Below are positions 35,901 to 49,700 of a stretch of DNA of 64,000 nucleotides, in pieces. Within the stretch, counting starts at the first letter, position 1, and the number at the start of each line of letters is the position of its first letter. The DNA is from Malurus cyaneus samueli (lineage: Eukaryota > Chordata > Aves > Passeriformes > Maluridae). A model generated the notes under the pieces. That model saw only the letters and a program-made list of their open reading frames with translations. It was not told where the DNA came from and did not search any database. The stretch covers positions 56,417,804 to 56,481,803 of the forward strand of contig CM019216.1 in NCBI GenBank assembly GCA_009741485.1, read 5' to 3'. The position numbers and the translations under genes are program-made.

Positions 35901-38208
35901 AAATTCTTTATGAAAGGTATTTGCATGGATATGTACAACAGCCATTCCTAATAGCTATTTAAAATGGAACGTTTCAGTACTGATCATGCAGTTGCTCTAG
36001 TGCCTTGAGCCTGCTTGCTGCAAGACAAGTTATGAGGCCTGAGCCTTGGTCTGTTTATCTTTTTTTTTTGCTCTAAAAATACTGTGAGATGAAAGGGTGC
36101 CTATCACTTGCCCCATAAATTTTTTTAAATTTTTCTTGATTTGCATAGTTGAAAACTAAATGTCATCAGTGTCCTCGTTGCTTTAAGAATGGAACTGTAG
36201 ATATTTAGAGAAGCATTAATCGCATTTCCCAGCTTTTTTGATATGCAGATTATTTTGAGGTGTAAGGAAAATATGCTTATTTTTGTCTTACATGGCAAGT
36301 TTCAACTTGGAGTAGCTTTTTTTTTTAAGGGGAAAAAAACTGTAAAACTTCTAGGAATATGTACCAAGGATTTATTGTAATGGAAACTGCAAGTCAACCA
36401 GAACTATAGCAGCAACAGTGTGATTACATCATTTAGGAAAGGGTTTACAGCGCTCATATTGGGTAATGTCCCAGGTTGGAAATGTCGAGTTCACGCCAAG
36501 GAAATCAGTTGGCTGTTGGCTTGGCAGGTAGAGTTTTAAAGCTAGCAAACACGTGTGTTTACTACTGGTTGGCTGGTTGTGTTTGTTACTTTCTGAAGTA
36601 ATTTTAATTCCAAAAGATTGAAGCATGCCAAGAAAGTGAGGCTTACTGTCATTAACTCAATATGTGGTGCACACATACAGCAAGGACTAGTCAAGTGATG
36701 ACCTTTTTTGTCTTCTCTGTCTATAATTGTCCTCACCACCTAGATGATACTAAATACACGTTACAGTTTTTTGCTCCTAATTAAGTGTTAGCACAATTGA
36801 TGTTAGTTTTGGTTAAAAGAGCAGACACAGAAAATAAGCACCATTTTCAGTTCCTAGTATATATATTTTGCAAGAACAGACAATGAATCGATGTGATTGA
36901 ATCTCAAAAACAGCCTGCAGAGGACAAAACAGTGAGATGTGTTGCTTTTTCTTAAAGATTGATAGATGCATTTGATGCACACACGTAAGAAGGGAGTGTG
37001 AAGCTTTGATCAGCATGTGCTTCAGAAGTGCATTTTTCCAGATTTTTGTTTGATTTACCTTGAAGGTTTTAGGGCATTTATTTTTCTTTTGGTATTGATT
37101 TTTGTGGATTGTGTGTGTGTGTTATTTGTGTTTTTGTTCGCCCGTTTTATTTATTTTGGTTTTCTTTTTTCACTGGTCATTTATTTGGAGCTGTCACTAG
37201 CAGATTTAGGACCTGTTTCGTTGATTCCTGGAAAGCAGAAACGTTGAAACTGCAAAGGATTACTTTTTCAGCTTCTGTTCCATTAAAAGCAAAAATACTT
37301 TAAATACAAAGAATTCTTCAATAACATTTTATTTGAATGATATATTTGCCATCCTGTTGATCTTCTGTAAACTTGTAGGAAAAAAAAATCGATGAAGTAA
37401 GTGGAACTGCTACTTCCTTGAGAATGTAAGGTTTGAACCAGAAAAAGGGACAAGAAGTCACAGCTAGTTGTCTTCCTTGTAAGGTCATTTTTAAGAATGG
37501 GTCTTTTGACAGTCAAGTGTTAATAATTGCAAAGCAAAGTTGCTACTCTTTGTCATGTAAAGAAATGGGATTTTTAAATTTCAGATTTAGGAAAATGCTA
37601 AGTACTGTGCTTGTGCAGACTGTAGGAAAATGTTTAGCATGGTTCTTTCTTTTGGGTATAGTAAGCCTCATTGACTAAATTGAAAAAACGGCTGCTACTT
37701 TAGTTCGTGGCAGGATAAGGCTTTATGCTGTATTGTCTCCTTTAGAATTATCCCTTCTATTGAGTGTAATTCACTCTATAGAGGGAGCTGAGCACAGATT
37801 ACAGATAATCACAGAATCAAATTCAACATAAGTTTGTGGTCTTTATGATAGTTTATCTCTTCATCTTAATGCTGGTCATCTCAGATTTATTTACCGAAGA
37901 AAATCCCTAAAGTAACAGAATTGTATTATTATGGTAAATAGAAACATTTCAGTAGCTTCCATCATTCTTTGAAACAGTGTGGAAAAAAATGTATGTTGAA
38001 AAGGGAAAAGAGCCGATCATTCAGCTGGGGAGAGATAGCTCGGAAATGAGACTGGGTCATCGTTTTTATTTGTTGAATTACTATGTAATGATGTTCAGTA
38101 AATGCTAATTTTTCCATCCATACTGGAATAAGAGGCAGACAACATTTGTACAGAAAGTGTGTGAGAATCATCAACGTATTATGACAAATGAAATGTATTT
38201 TTGTTATT

Positions 38209-38229
38209 GCTAAACGATTGTCGTTTAGC
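38209..38229. repeat. Perfect 9-bp hairpin
   Basis: GCTAAACGA, spacer TTG, TCGTTTAGC. A short perfect stem containing a CpG in each arm, in otherwise AT-rich intron. It could be chance or a footprint; no element ends are seen around it. Confidence 0.6.
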
Positions 38230-39034
38230 TGGAATATTCAATAGCTGTAATCACATTTGTTATTCTGCTTGGAAGTGGGGGTGTGAGGCAGGAAAACATG
38301 AAAGTCCTCTGTGCTGGTGTTCTGAAAAAGGTTGCTGTTAAAGGAAGCAGAAGTTACTTTGTTATTGGGAGTTGGGTTTGCCAGCAGAATTAGCTGTCTG
38401 TCTGTACTGGAGGTAGTCAGGAAATAGATTTTGGTGATCAGGAGTGGAGAATAGAGGACAGTTTGCTGCTTCACTAGGAAGGTACAGAATAATTTACTTA
38501 CGAACAGCTCATTTTATGTGGCAGCAGGAGACATGAGTTTATTTATATTTGAAGTAAAATAAGCATCTTGCTTTAAGAAAAGGCTGCTGCATTACTCTGT
38601 TCAACAGCTGCCATATAATGACTGTGCCAGGAGGATTTTAAAGTGTAGGTAAGGAGTAATTGACTGTTAATATTATAGTCATAGTAGATTTTTGTTAATA
38701 ATATTAATCAAAGAATAATTGACACTCGAAACTGTTGAAATGATGTCCCAACCCATCATGCACACATACTGTAAGATTTTTGTAACTATATTGTAACTGT
38801 ATTTCCCAATATTCTGGAGGGAGCTCAGCTTTTTTTNTTCTCAGAAGATGCTATCATTTGTGTATAAACTTGAACATGCTCAAAGGAGGCAAGGGAGGCA
38901 ATAGAGTATGCTTTTTTAAAAATAGGGAGTGTGTTTCCCACAGCTGAAAATAGGGCTGAAGATAAGAAGGTGAAATCAGTGGGAAATTTGCTGTGACTTC
39001 TTTGGAACTACAATTTCACTTCAGGGCTATGCTG

Positions 39035-39092
39035 CGGGGGTTGAGTGACTTGTCTTTAGTTGATGGCAGAGTAGGCAGAATTAATCCTCTAA
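39035..39092 (-). repeat. MIR-like core relic
   Basis: GGGTTGAGTGACTTGTCTTT then AGTTGATGGCAGAGTAGGCA and GAATTAATCC parallels the reverse complement of the MIR core (GGTTAAGTGACTTGCCCAAG, AGTAAGTGGCAGAGCTGGGA). Degraded, but in the right order. Confidence 0.45.
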
Positions 39093-42000
39093 GTCAATTG
39101 AAGGGAATTTCAGAATGAGACAGGTCGGTAGTCTTTACTTTGGTCACCCTGGGACAGTCAGGTAGTTTTCTTCTTGGAACAACAGGCCTTTCAAAAAGAT
39201 ATCTGCTGTTTCAGGAGTTCAAGATTAGACTCCTGTTGCTAGAAGGAACTTATTTTCTTAATAAACTAAGATTTGTATTACATCTAGCTTCAGCAAAACC
39301 TGTGCAAAAATTACAATAGGAGAGTAAGTACTGCAAAAACCCAAAAGCATTTTCCATACTGTTTTTATGTAGTCAGTTTTAAATGACATGGATCCATGCA
39401 GTGTAATTCAAGCTTGCACAGTAACTTTGTTTTAGTTTTAACCTTGTTTTTAGTTTTATCACCTAGAACATTAAGACTTTTTGTGGGAGTTGATGAGTTA
39501 CAAAATCTTAAAAAAAAATCTTAAATATGTTTGAGACTATTTTATTTCTCTGTAGGTAATTTTTCTAATACTCGTGTCTGCTTATATATTGCGTTACTCC
39601 TTATAACTATTTTAATTGGGCACATCTAAAAATCCTAATGTAAATACCTTAAGCTTTTGGTGTTTTGTTGTTTTTAAGATCAATGAAAGAAGGATTTAAG
39701 AACTTAAGGAATAACTCAAATCTACAGCTCATGCAATCTCTGTAGGCTTTTATTCTTCTGCTACCTTGGGTGACCCCATTTTTGGGTACTTCTCTGGCAT
39801 TTGTTCATTGCTTTGCCTAATATAGAAAAAAAATATGTTAAATTCTTGCATCCGTGCTGATAATGTATTTAATTGCTGAATCTTATAAAGTCTTTTGGGG
39901 GTGTGGAAGAGTGACAAGGAGAAAATCAATGACTGTTTTATTTCTTTGTACACTCCTTTGTTTTTCTTCGTTTTTGAATATCGTTTCTTAGTTACGTTTT
40001 TTGCATTTGAGTGTAAGAGCAAGACCCAGGTAGTAAACAATTCAGTGACATTATTAGAAATCATATTTGAATCTTAGAACCAAATACACCTTTAGGAAAG
40101 TGAGTGGATTTAGTTTTGGTATGTACATCAAAGGGACAAATTACACTTGCTGTTAGTTTTTTTTACAGACAGTGATGAAGAGATTTCTGCATATTTCTTG
40201 GCAAACTGTAATATAATTTGTCTTTTGACACAAGAGTCCAATCAAAATAAACAAGGTTTATATAGCTACTTACAGGGCAGATGTTGTTTTAATTATAGAA
40301 GTAACATTAGTTATCTGGAGTCTATGTACATGTGTGTTTTACAGGCCATGTTGGCAAAGACATGCTTTACAGGACAGGGTAGCGAAATCCTGTTCTTTCC
40401 ACAGGATTGTCTCTCTCTCCAAACTGTTCTATGCTTAGCAAGTGGTGCTTAATAGAAACAACCACCTGAGAGTCCATGCCAAGAACAGACCCGGCCTTTG
40501 CGTGGACGAAGCAAGCATGGCTGCTCTGCAAGGACTTCTGCTTCAGCTACTCCTGCCCCTCCTCAGAAATGCCACTGCTTTTCTCTGCTGTCTCTCCTGA
40601 CTTCCCCAGCTGGCAGCACTGAAAATTGGCGTGTGTTTTGACACTTCTACTGTACTGGAGAGTATTTTAAAGGACAGATGCAAATTGACTGGTTGTATTT
40701 TTCATTGGTTTCATTTTATTGCTGGTTGGCAAAACTGAGGGATATCAGAGGCCAAGATATCCCCCTGCAGGTTTGGGAAGTGTGTACTTAATAGATTTAT
40801 GGCCCTTTTATGTTGGGAAGGTTATTCTAGGGAGGAAACTATTATTTCTAAAATGAGCCTTAAGTTCTGCAGAAAACTATACTTTCGACCTCGTGTTCAC
40901 CAAAGAAAAAAATCTGCCTGATGTTGAAGAGCAGGCAGGTGGGTTTTTAGTCCTCTGAGGTGATGCTGTGAGAAATTGCATGTATCCTTCTCAAACTGAA
41001 GATTGTTTTATGACCTGAGTAAATTTACAGTCTTGCAGCAAATGGTGAAGAGTAGATTCTGTAAATGCCAAGATTGTGTGGGGTATTTGGCCTTTTCTTC
41101 TTTGATTTTATACATTACAAGAAAAATAATGTTTTCTAATATTCCTTTAGGCCTATAACACCAGGGTTACAAGAAAAGCATAACCACAAAAAGTAATTGA
41201 AGAATATCCAGGAAAAGATCAGATATACTTAGGTGTAGGCTTTTCTTTCTTCTTTCTCTGTTGTGTTCTGTCATCCCATTTTTGTCTTCTACATGTAGAA
41301 CTGACTAAAAATACACTCCTATTCTCAGCATGCATTAATATCCTGTATAGCAGAATAAAAACTTGACAAAATATCAGAACCCTGTGTATGGTGAGTTCCT
41401 GTGTTTTTACTGGAGTTACTTCAGACTTGCTTGCAGGAACTTAGAAACTTCAGCTTTCTGGTTTAAAAAATAGAAGAGTTAACTTGGTTGTAAGACTGTT
41501 GCTTCTAGGAAAGATCTGTGTTACCTGTAGTGTTTTGCTGAGTGGAGAAAATGTGGTTTTACCTGAAAAATATTTTTTATACACAGACCTGATGTTAGGT
41601 ATTGCACTTCCAGACACAGGCAGGAATGGCTGCATCCTGAATCCTTTCAGGTGATAAACTTAAGTGATCTCAATATTTTACGAAATATTTGCTGAAAGAA
41701 AGGAGAATGCACTTTGGCATTTGGTGTTAATCTTGTAGTACTAAAATGCTGCAAATGGTAGGTTTTTTAATTGCACTTTGGTTTTGTTGGGTACTTTTTA
41801 CTGTTTTAGAGATGCAACATTTCACAGATTATTTAGCGTTTGCAATACCAAATAATCATTTCTCTGAAAAAAGGGGGAAAGTGAGTGCAAATTCTTAAAC
41901 AAGAGTTTGGTGGAAGGCATGGAAAGGAGCCTGGGACTAGTAGAGAAGCAGTATTGGCAGTGCAAGCGCTGATTGTACAAAGAATGATCATCCACTTCCT

Positions 42001-45000
42001 GCATGTCGATAAAAATGCAGGAGAGCACCTTTCTTGACACAAGGGTTGCTGAAACATCAGTGCTGTCTTTTTTTGTAATACTCCTGTGGATGTTTTTGCA
42101 CAAAGTGGTATCTGTCAGAGCTTGAAATATTCTTGCACAGTTTCCTTTGAACAGGTAGCACAGGACAAGTTCTAGCACATAGCTGCTTGACATGGGGCCG
42201 CCTACCGCGGGGAAGGAATGCCTTGCTTTCATACGTCTGAGCTGATGTGCTGAGAACTTTGCCCGTCATTTTGCTGATTGCATACTGGGCTGTGAATAAT
42301 TGCTGAACTTCCATTTTGAATCACAGATTTTTTTCCCCCCTTTTTTTCTTCCTCCTTCCAAGTGAAAACACAGCAGTGGGAGATACTGAGAATGCTTAAC
42401 AGTTTGTGATTAGCCTGGAGATATTTTTACAATGAATATAACATAAATCTGCACATCTTTATTGCTATGCCATCTTCGTTTTTGAAATGCAGTATTTGTT
42501 GTCCTTTTGTTGCTTTCAGTAGTACTATTTGTCTAATAACCACCTGGTGTAGGACGTGTGAGATTACAATGGAAAAGAAATATTGTGAATGGTTCACCTA
42601 AAAAAGGCATTAAGATTAATAAGATTTAATATTTTCTGAAAAAAAAATATTGTTTCTTTTGTTTTTTTCACGTAGTTGGCAAGAGATTGCAGGTGGTATT
42701 TGAACAGTCGTTGAAAACAACATAGTCCTGTTATTGCGCACTTGCTGGAGTTTTTACTCTATGCTGTTAATGTCTTGGTTTAGAAATCGAGATAGTCAGA
42801 TACAAGAATGTGATAGGCTGTGAAAATCTCAGTTGTGTTCAAAAAAGGTATTGGGCAGTAGGACTCCTTGAAAGCATGTGAATTCACTTTTGTCCCATAA
42901 TTTTTCCTACGGTTGAAATCAGTTTTAAGTGCTTATTGGAGCAAGCAACATATAGCAGTGTATTTGTGTGCAGTTGCCTTGAGGGGCTTTTCTTGTCTTT
43001 CATTTTTTTTTCTTAAGATTCCCTGTCTTGGGGCAACATTCTCTGTTTAGTTGAAGGTGAAATGAGCCTTGCAAACATGTTTGTCAGCTGAGGCAGAGGT
43101 GTACATGTTTGACCATACTGCTACGTTACTGTTGTTTGTTGCACTGTATTTACTGGTAGAAAATAAGGTGAACAATGAAAGCCTGAAACTTTGTTCTGGA
43201 TAGAGGTATTGTGGATGCTTGCTCATCTTCTGTTTGCTCTCCTGGTTGAGGAAACCATATTGCTGGGGGGGCTTCCTTTGAAGCCCTGTTTGTATTCAGG
43301 AAGGGCACTGCTAGCCATTAGCTCTCCCCTTGGTTTACACGATTTTTAGTGAAATTTGCCTAAGGTCATGCTATTCATGTCATTTTTGCACTTACCACTG
43401 CAGTTTCTGACTGGAGGCATGGAAACCTTCACATTTGGGTAGGGGAGCGAAGCTACCAGCCCTTCCTGTGGCAGCCTGTCCCTTCATGGAGTTATTTAGT
43501 AGGAAACTGCAGTGGCTGTGAGCTGATCTGTCTCAAAGGCCTGTCCTTCTGCTTGTGAGACAGTCGAGGTAAATGTAGTGACAGTAGGGCTGTAGAAAAA
43601 TTGGACCTGTATTACCAAAAATGCATCTTGACACAGCTGTGGATGGGGGTATGTTTTGGTAACTATTGAGGAAAGACTTGCCATGTGAAACTAAGTGTGC
43701 AGATGCCAATCTTAAAAGAAAGAGTTGATTATCTTTCTCCTGAACAAAGCTGGTGATAGCATGTGGCTGGCTACTGCGTTTTGGTATCTGTGCCTGGACT
43801 TGTCATGCCTTTAGACACCCTACAGTACCACTGACAGAATTGGAGCCATAGTGGATATCCAAGCAGTATGTTCTCCATCCTTTCTTTGGGTAGAGAACAA
43901 AATTACTATCTCAGAAATTTCAAGGAGGCAGAAATAAGCAGACCAAATCCATACTGTGGGATTGGAGAACTCTGAAGCTGGGAAGCCTGAATTGTTCCAC
44001 TGACCAGAAAATATACCTGTACAGGCCTTTTCTGACATAAAGGACAGTGTGGTTCACCTTCTACCTCAAGGCTGTAGAGACTCCCAGAAGATGATTACCA
44101 AGGGATGTTCTGAAGTCTCAGATCATCCCATGAGTTAGGAGAGAACCCACCTCTTCCATTTAGTGCAAAAAACCGAGCACCTCTTGTTTTCCCTTTCCCA
44201 GTTTCCCCAGCTGCGTTTTGCTGTCCTGTAAGTCAGCTTTGGTGGAAGAATTCACATTAGTAAGGTAGGGTTGTCGGGAGGCATAAGCTTTTTAAAAGCC
44301 TCTTTATCCAGTTATTTTGCTCAAAAGGCCTTCCTTCCCGATAAGCAGTACAGAAACAAAGATCCTGCAAGTGTCCTGCTGATAGGGTCAATAATTTGGT
44401 GTAGTAAATTGTTGGTGTTTTGGAGAAGGTGGTTATTGTCTGCAAAGGTTGGGCAGCATATTCTTTGTCTGAGCTCTTTCTAGTAAGCAGAGAAGCTGTT
44501 TTTTGGGGTCACTTGGGCTTGAGCAAGTGGAAGTGCTCAGAGCTGGGGCAGTGGGGCTGGAGGGTAAGATTACAGGAGCACGTAGGCACACATTGAGCTT
44601 GAAATAATGGTTTTGTGGACAGCAGTGATCAAGGCACTAAACATGACAGGAGAAGCACCCCCCACACACATACCACAAACCCCCATTTAATTGCCTATAC
44701 TCTAATGCTGGCAGGCAGGATAATAAACAAGAGGAGCTGAAATTTCTGATTTACAATTATAAATTTTGTCTTCCTGGTATTACTTGAAATCTAGTGGAAA
44801 GGTTCACAGGATTGGAATGTTAAAATAAGGGGTTATAACCTACTTAGAGAGAATTGAATGAATAGAAGGGGAAGGGAAGTGGTATTCACTATCAAGGGTG
44901 ATATTATGGATTTCTGAATAACTGAGTACTCAAAAGCAAATGATACTAAATGCTTCTGAGTTACTTTCATAGCATAGAAGGCAGGAGGTGAGGGCACTAA

Positions 45001-46955
45001 ACAGTTCCTTCCAGGCACCACTGAATTGAAGTAAAAGCAAGATGACCAGTCCCTCAAGAATGTTATTTGCGCTGGGGAGAGAAGGGGGACACAAACTAAA
45101 CAACATCTGCTGCATGTATTGAAACCCTTAGGAATTTCTGTTTAAAACTGTACATGTAAATGCAGGCAGCAAATTGTCTGGAAAAGCATTGTATCTGGCA
45201 CTGAGGAATTCAAAAGCACATGAGGAAGAACTAGTCACAGAGGTAACCTAGTGAATTTTTAGTTGTAAGGGCCATAGCTTATTATATATAGCTTCTGTAT
45301 ACAGAAAGAACTGAACTCAAATAAGCAACATTATAAAATCTATGAGCATGGATGTGTATAGATTGATAGATACGTTGTGTACATACAGAAACACGTCTGT
45401 TGCTTTCAGAGAGACAGCAGCAAAAAAGATGGGAATGGTCATGAGATTAATCAGTTGGGAGGGATTTTTTTTCTCTGTAGATGATGCTTGGAATGGCTTA
45501 AAAGTTTTTAAACTAAACAAATAATTGAGGAAAAAGTTAATGCTGTCCTGCTGTTCTTGTTTCCAGCATCTGTCAGAATTTTAGAACAAGAAGCTTCACT
45601 TCTTGAAGCAATTTCTTGTTTTGTTTATAAAGAATATTTTGAATGTGGATCAAGTTTATTTTTAAGTGGTTTCTCTAACTAATGAAGACCTGTTTTAAAA
45701 GGAGTAGAATTTCTTCAACTATGAATGAACACTAATTGTGAATTTAAAAAACGGTCTGGTAAGAAAGAAATGGTCTGTTTGCCATTTTTATAATGTAATA
45801 AGCATGTTAAACTTAAGGACTGAATAAATATTTGTTTAAGGACCTAATTGCTTAAATAAGTGTGTGTGTGAGGATATTTAAATACATTTTTCTGGTTAGC
45901 AAAAAGACTTGCCAAGCACACTGTGAAAGCTAGAGCTAATAATAAACTGAAACAGAATAGTTACCAATCAGTGAGACTAAAGTTTTCTTTAAAATAATAA
46001 CAAAAAAAAATGCAACACAAGATTAAAATACATTACTCATACCACATTTTCCTGTTGCCAGTTTAAATGAAGATAAGACCAGGCTTATATAGAATACTTT
46101 GATTTGAATAAATCCATTGTAATCTACCAACTAAAATGCAGTTCTCGCTTACGGGGTATCGCTTTCTTCTGGAAAAGCAGTGACAGAGAAAGCTTTGAAG
46201 GTCACGGTAGATAATCAGTTGAGTGCAAGTTCCTTGTTCAGTCCTGTAGTTTAAAAGCATTAATATGTTATTTGGCTGAGTAAAAGAAAGTGATACTGGC
46301 AAACTGGATCTGAGTTTTGGTGCCTCAAAATGGCTAATAGAGATGGTGCTCAGATACAGGGTGAGGAAGGCTATAGTGGACTGAAGAGTGTGGTTGATAG
46401 TAAAAATTCCAAAGAACTGAATAACCTTTTACGTTATAAGTGGGTGATTCAGGTCTCTTGGCCTGAACCTGTGTATAACTGAGTACATGGAACAGAAGTT
46501 TTAAAGAATTTTTCAGTGCAGCACAAAGGTATACATGGGCTATACTTCCACAGAGAAGGGAGGCCCATTGGCTAGAGAACTGTGGCCGTGTGCAAATGCC
46601 GTGTAAGGCTTCCTGTGCCCTTCTGGTAACTCAGACAATCAAAATAACCCCAAAAGGTCTGAAAATTAATATGGTCTTTAAAGTGTTGAAGAACATGAAT
46701 GTGAAATCACTTTCCTTCTGCCATATTGCAATCGGAGTATTTATTTTTCTTTCTGTAGTGAATCACACATTCCAACAGTTTGGTCAGTTTATTAAACCTG
46801 CATCACATTGTTATGCCCCCAGAAAGCAGAAATTTCAATTACTGAAGAAACCATGTGTACTGGTTCCTAATTTTGTATAACTGAGGGCTTTTTGTGGAGG
46901 TGGGTTCTCTGGGCCCAAGATGTTTGCCATCAGGCAAGTAATTTAAAATGCATGT

Positions 46956-46977
46956 AGAAGGTGTGAAAACACCTTCT
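46956..46977. repeat. Perfect 9-bp hairpin with GAAA loop
   Basis: AGAAGGTGT, GAAA, ACACCTTCT. In RNA the loop would be a GNRA tetraloop. It is a structural curiosity in intron 2 with no surrounding gene-like features. Confidence 0.6.
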
Positions 46978-48080
46978 GGAGATGGAAGGTATTCTTACTT
47001 CTTCTGAAATACCACATGTAAACTGTAAGAGTTCAGAAGACACAGAAATGGTAGTTTGTGTCTCACTTGGAATCATAGGCAGAATTGCATCTGCATTTTG
47101 CAGAGAAGAAACCTTATTTTGAGAGGGCAGCCAAGCCTGCAGGCTGCAGTGGTCTCCACAGCAGGGGCAAGCATGGCTGTGAGAATAACTGACCCGCTGG
47201 AGCTGATAGGGAGGACTTCTGGACAGGAGACTCAGTGAGTGGACACACATGAGTTTACCGCCTGCATTTGACTTGGCCCAGCTCTGTAACGCCTGTTTGA
47301 AACAGTGGAGCTAGTTTTGTTTTTGTTGGTTTTTTTTTGTTGTTTTTTTTTTTAGCTGAGAATTTCTCCAAGGGAAGGAGGTCAGGTGTGGACTTTGCAC
47401 TAGACACTACTGGAGCATGCATTTTTACATTTTTTATGCTGGTTAGCCATCATCCTGATTCTCAGTCTTGTTGTGAAATCAAAAACATACAAATAAGGCA
47501 AAGATTACTGTAGGAGTTTCCATGTGAGAGTGTGTGCAAGTGTACTAAGCACTCCCGTGTATCTGTTCTTCTCTGCCTTGGCATGCTTTGGGAGTAAGGG
47601 TCTTAATACTGAGTTTCCTTTCCAAGAGGGACCACAAGGAAGCAAGTTTAACAAATTCATAAAACTATACCATGGATTAAACTGAGGCTTAATCATATCA
47701 GTTTAGTTTGGCTCTATTAATAGTTAAGAAATGGCTTTATATTTTTTAAATACCTGTAAGCTATGTTGCAATACACACAGGTTGCTTCAGATAATAACCT
47801 CTCATTCTTCCAGACAATGAATATACTGTTACTACTTTTTATATTAAATATAAATCTTCATTTTAGAAATTTTAGGCTATTTTGGCGAATAAATTAAAAC
47901 TTAAGACACTATTGCAATTTTACATGTAAGTTTCGCATTCAGTAGTTCAGTGTTCTTTCAAATTTCAGTAAACCTAATAAAAATGTAGCTAGTTATATAT
48001 GTATGATAATTTCAGCTGTATGTGCTTCTAGTAATGCATGTATGCTACATACTAATGAGCAAATGAGATAACACTTTAGA

Positions 48081-48160
48081 ATTGGAGTATAGAAAAAATC
48101 CTGGTAATTAGGATGCTTGGGTGCAAATTTTGACTCTGCTGCTGAACTGCTATGCTAATT
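48081..48160 (+). repeat. Possible MIR-like relic, plus orientation
   Basis: AATTGGAGTATAG...CTTGGGTGCAAATTTTGACT then CTGCTGCTGAACTGCTATG resembles the MIR sense strand (TTGGAGTCAGA, CTGGGTTCAAATCCCGACTC, TGCCACTAACTAGCTGTGTG). Weak, with small gaps. Confidence 0.35.
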
Positions 48161-49559
48161 TATTATAAACACATGATACTTGCAAATAAATGATAAAATA
48201 CCTACTCGGTGCTGCATATTAGTAGTGTTTTATCCAAATAATGGTTATAGAGTAGAAATGGTGTTCTTGCAAAATGTGGGAGTGAAATCTGAGTTTTCAG
48301 TGTGCTGGAGTTCCAGCTTGCTTTGAAATCTGCTCTTCCACATCAGGTGGAAATGCTTGTGCTGTAGATTCATCAATTAATTGCATTTATTTTGATCTCA
48401 CTTTTTGTCCCTTAATACAATCTTGTCTTGAAATCTTTTTGGTCTTAGTTGATGTCAAATGTGCCATATTTTCATCATGAGATATTGCTCTCTGGCACTG
48501 GGGCTCTAGGTTTGTTTTCAAGAGTAGTGGGGTTTGCTGTCTTGTGTGCCAGCTCAGGCTTAATTGGGTTACATCGTAGGAGAAGGTTTGGAGATGAGAT
48601 GGAGAAGACTTTTAGAAATCAGTGTGAGTAGGGGAAGCAGAAACCAACAGGGACATACTGGAGGGACAGCAGGGCCAATGCAAAGAGTAAAGTGGGCGCT
48701 CGCAAAGCTGCTGTGACTGCACCAAGGGGAATGTTGCAGTGACTGACCTGAACTGGTGAGAGCACACACAGGATACATACCTGTGCAGGCAGGGGAAGCT
48801 CTAAATTTGCGGTGCTCTTGCTCTGAGTGAAGCATCAGGGCTTTGGAATAATTAACATAAGGATTGTTGAGGTAAGAGTGCTCAATGGTTTATTCAGGCA
48901 CAATTAGTTTTGTTTTTTCTTCCATAATTTACTGATGTAGGATGTTACTGGATCCCTGAAAGATTAGTATCTGCAGTAGGCTGTGTATACATGCATTGTT
49001 AAAATAGTACATGTAAAAGCAGTTTCACAATTTTTATTTAAGTGGGCAAACTGGTGTGGTTTTTTTCCTTAAAACAACTTAAGCATAAAATTCGTAACAT
49101 CTTCCATTTAGTTGTCAGGTATTGGTTTTCACTTTTTAGAACAGAATGAAAAACAAAAGATGACCGGGGGAAAAACATCTTGGTCCTACTCTGGGAAAGG
49201 TGTGCATGGGCATTCCTTTCCAGCAGCCATACTTGTGAATAGCAGATGCTTGAAAACAACTCACTGTGTTTTTCTGTCCTTTCCCTTCCATCTGGTTCTA
49301 GTTTTGTTCAGTTGTGTCTTGGATGTACTGTACGTATGCATGTATACATAAATACATTGTGTATGCATATCCATGTATCTGGTGTATCTCCATATCCAGA
49401 AACATCCTGATGGCATGGATTCCTGGGCAGTGGTAGGCACTGCTCTTAGTCACGGAGCAGTGACTGTTCTTGGCTCTCTCAGCCGTAGTGATGATTTAAA
49501 TCTGGGATTTGCTATGACAATTAAATACAGAGCATGTATAGCTCACAAATCCCCTTCTG

Positions 49560-49700
49560 CCATGACCCCAGATATTGATTTATTTGATTGGACAGTTGGA
49601 AGACTATTCAGCATTATCTGTGAAGCAAGCAGCATTTTGAAACCAGTCTTTATTAATATTAAAATGATTTATTGCTACTTATCATTAAAATAACTTGGAG
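49560..49700. other. Candidate conserved non-coding element
   Basis: Unique, evenly composed stretch with GATTGGACAGTTGGAAG and CTTTATTAATATTAAAATG blocks, lacking simple repeats. Texture only; no function claimed. Confidence 0.25.

Noticed and set aside
37801..37830. ATCACAGAATCA-like start resembling a CR1 end
   Set aside because: The following bases do not match the CR1 3' end, so only a chance 12-base likeness remains.
41822..42232. 136-codon minus-strand frame in intron 2
   Set aside because: Composition and lack of any family resemblance fit a chance frame; no CpG island or exon-like boundaries.
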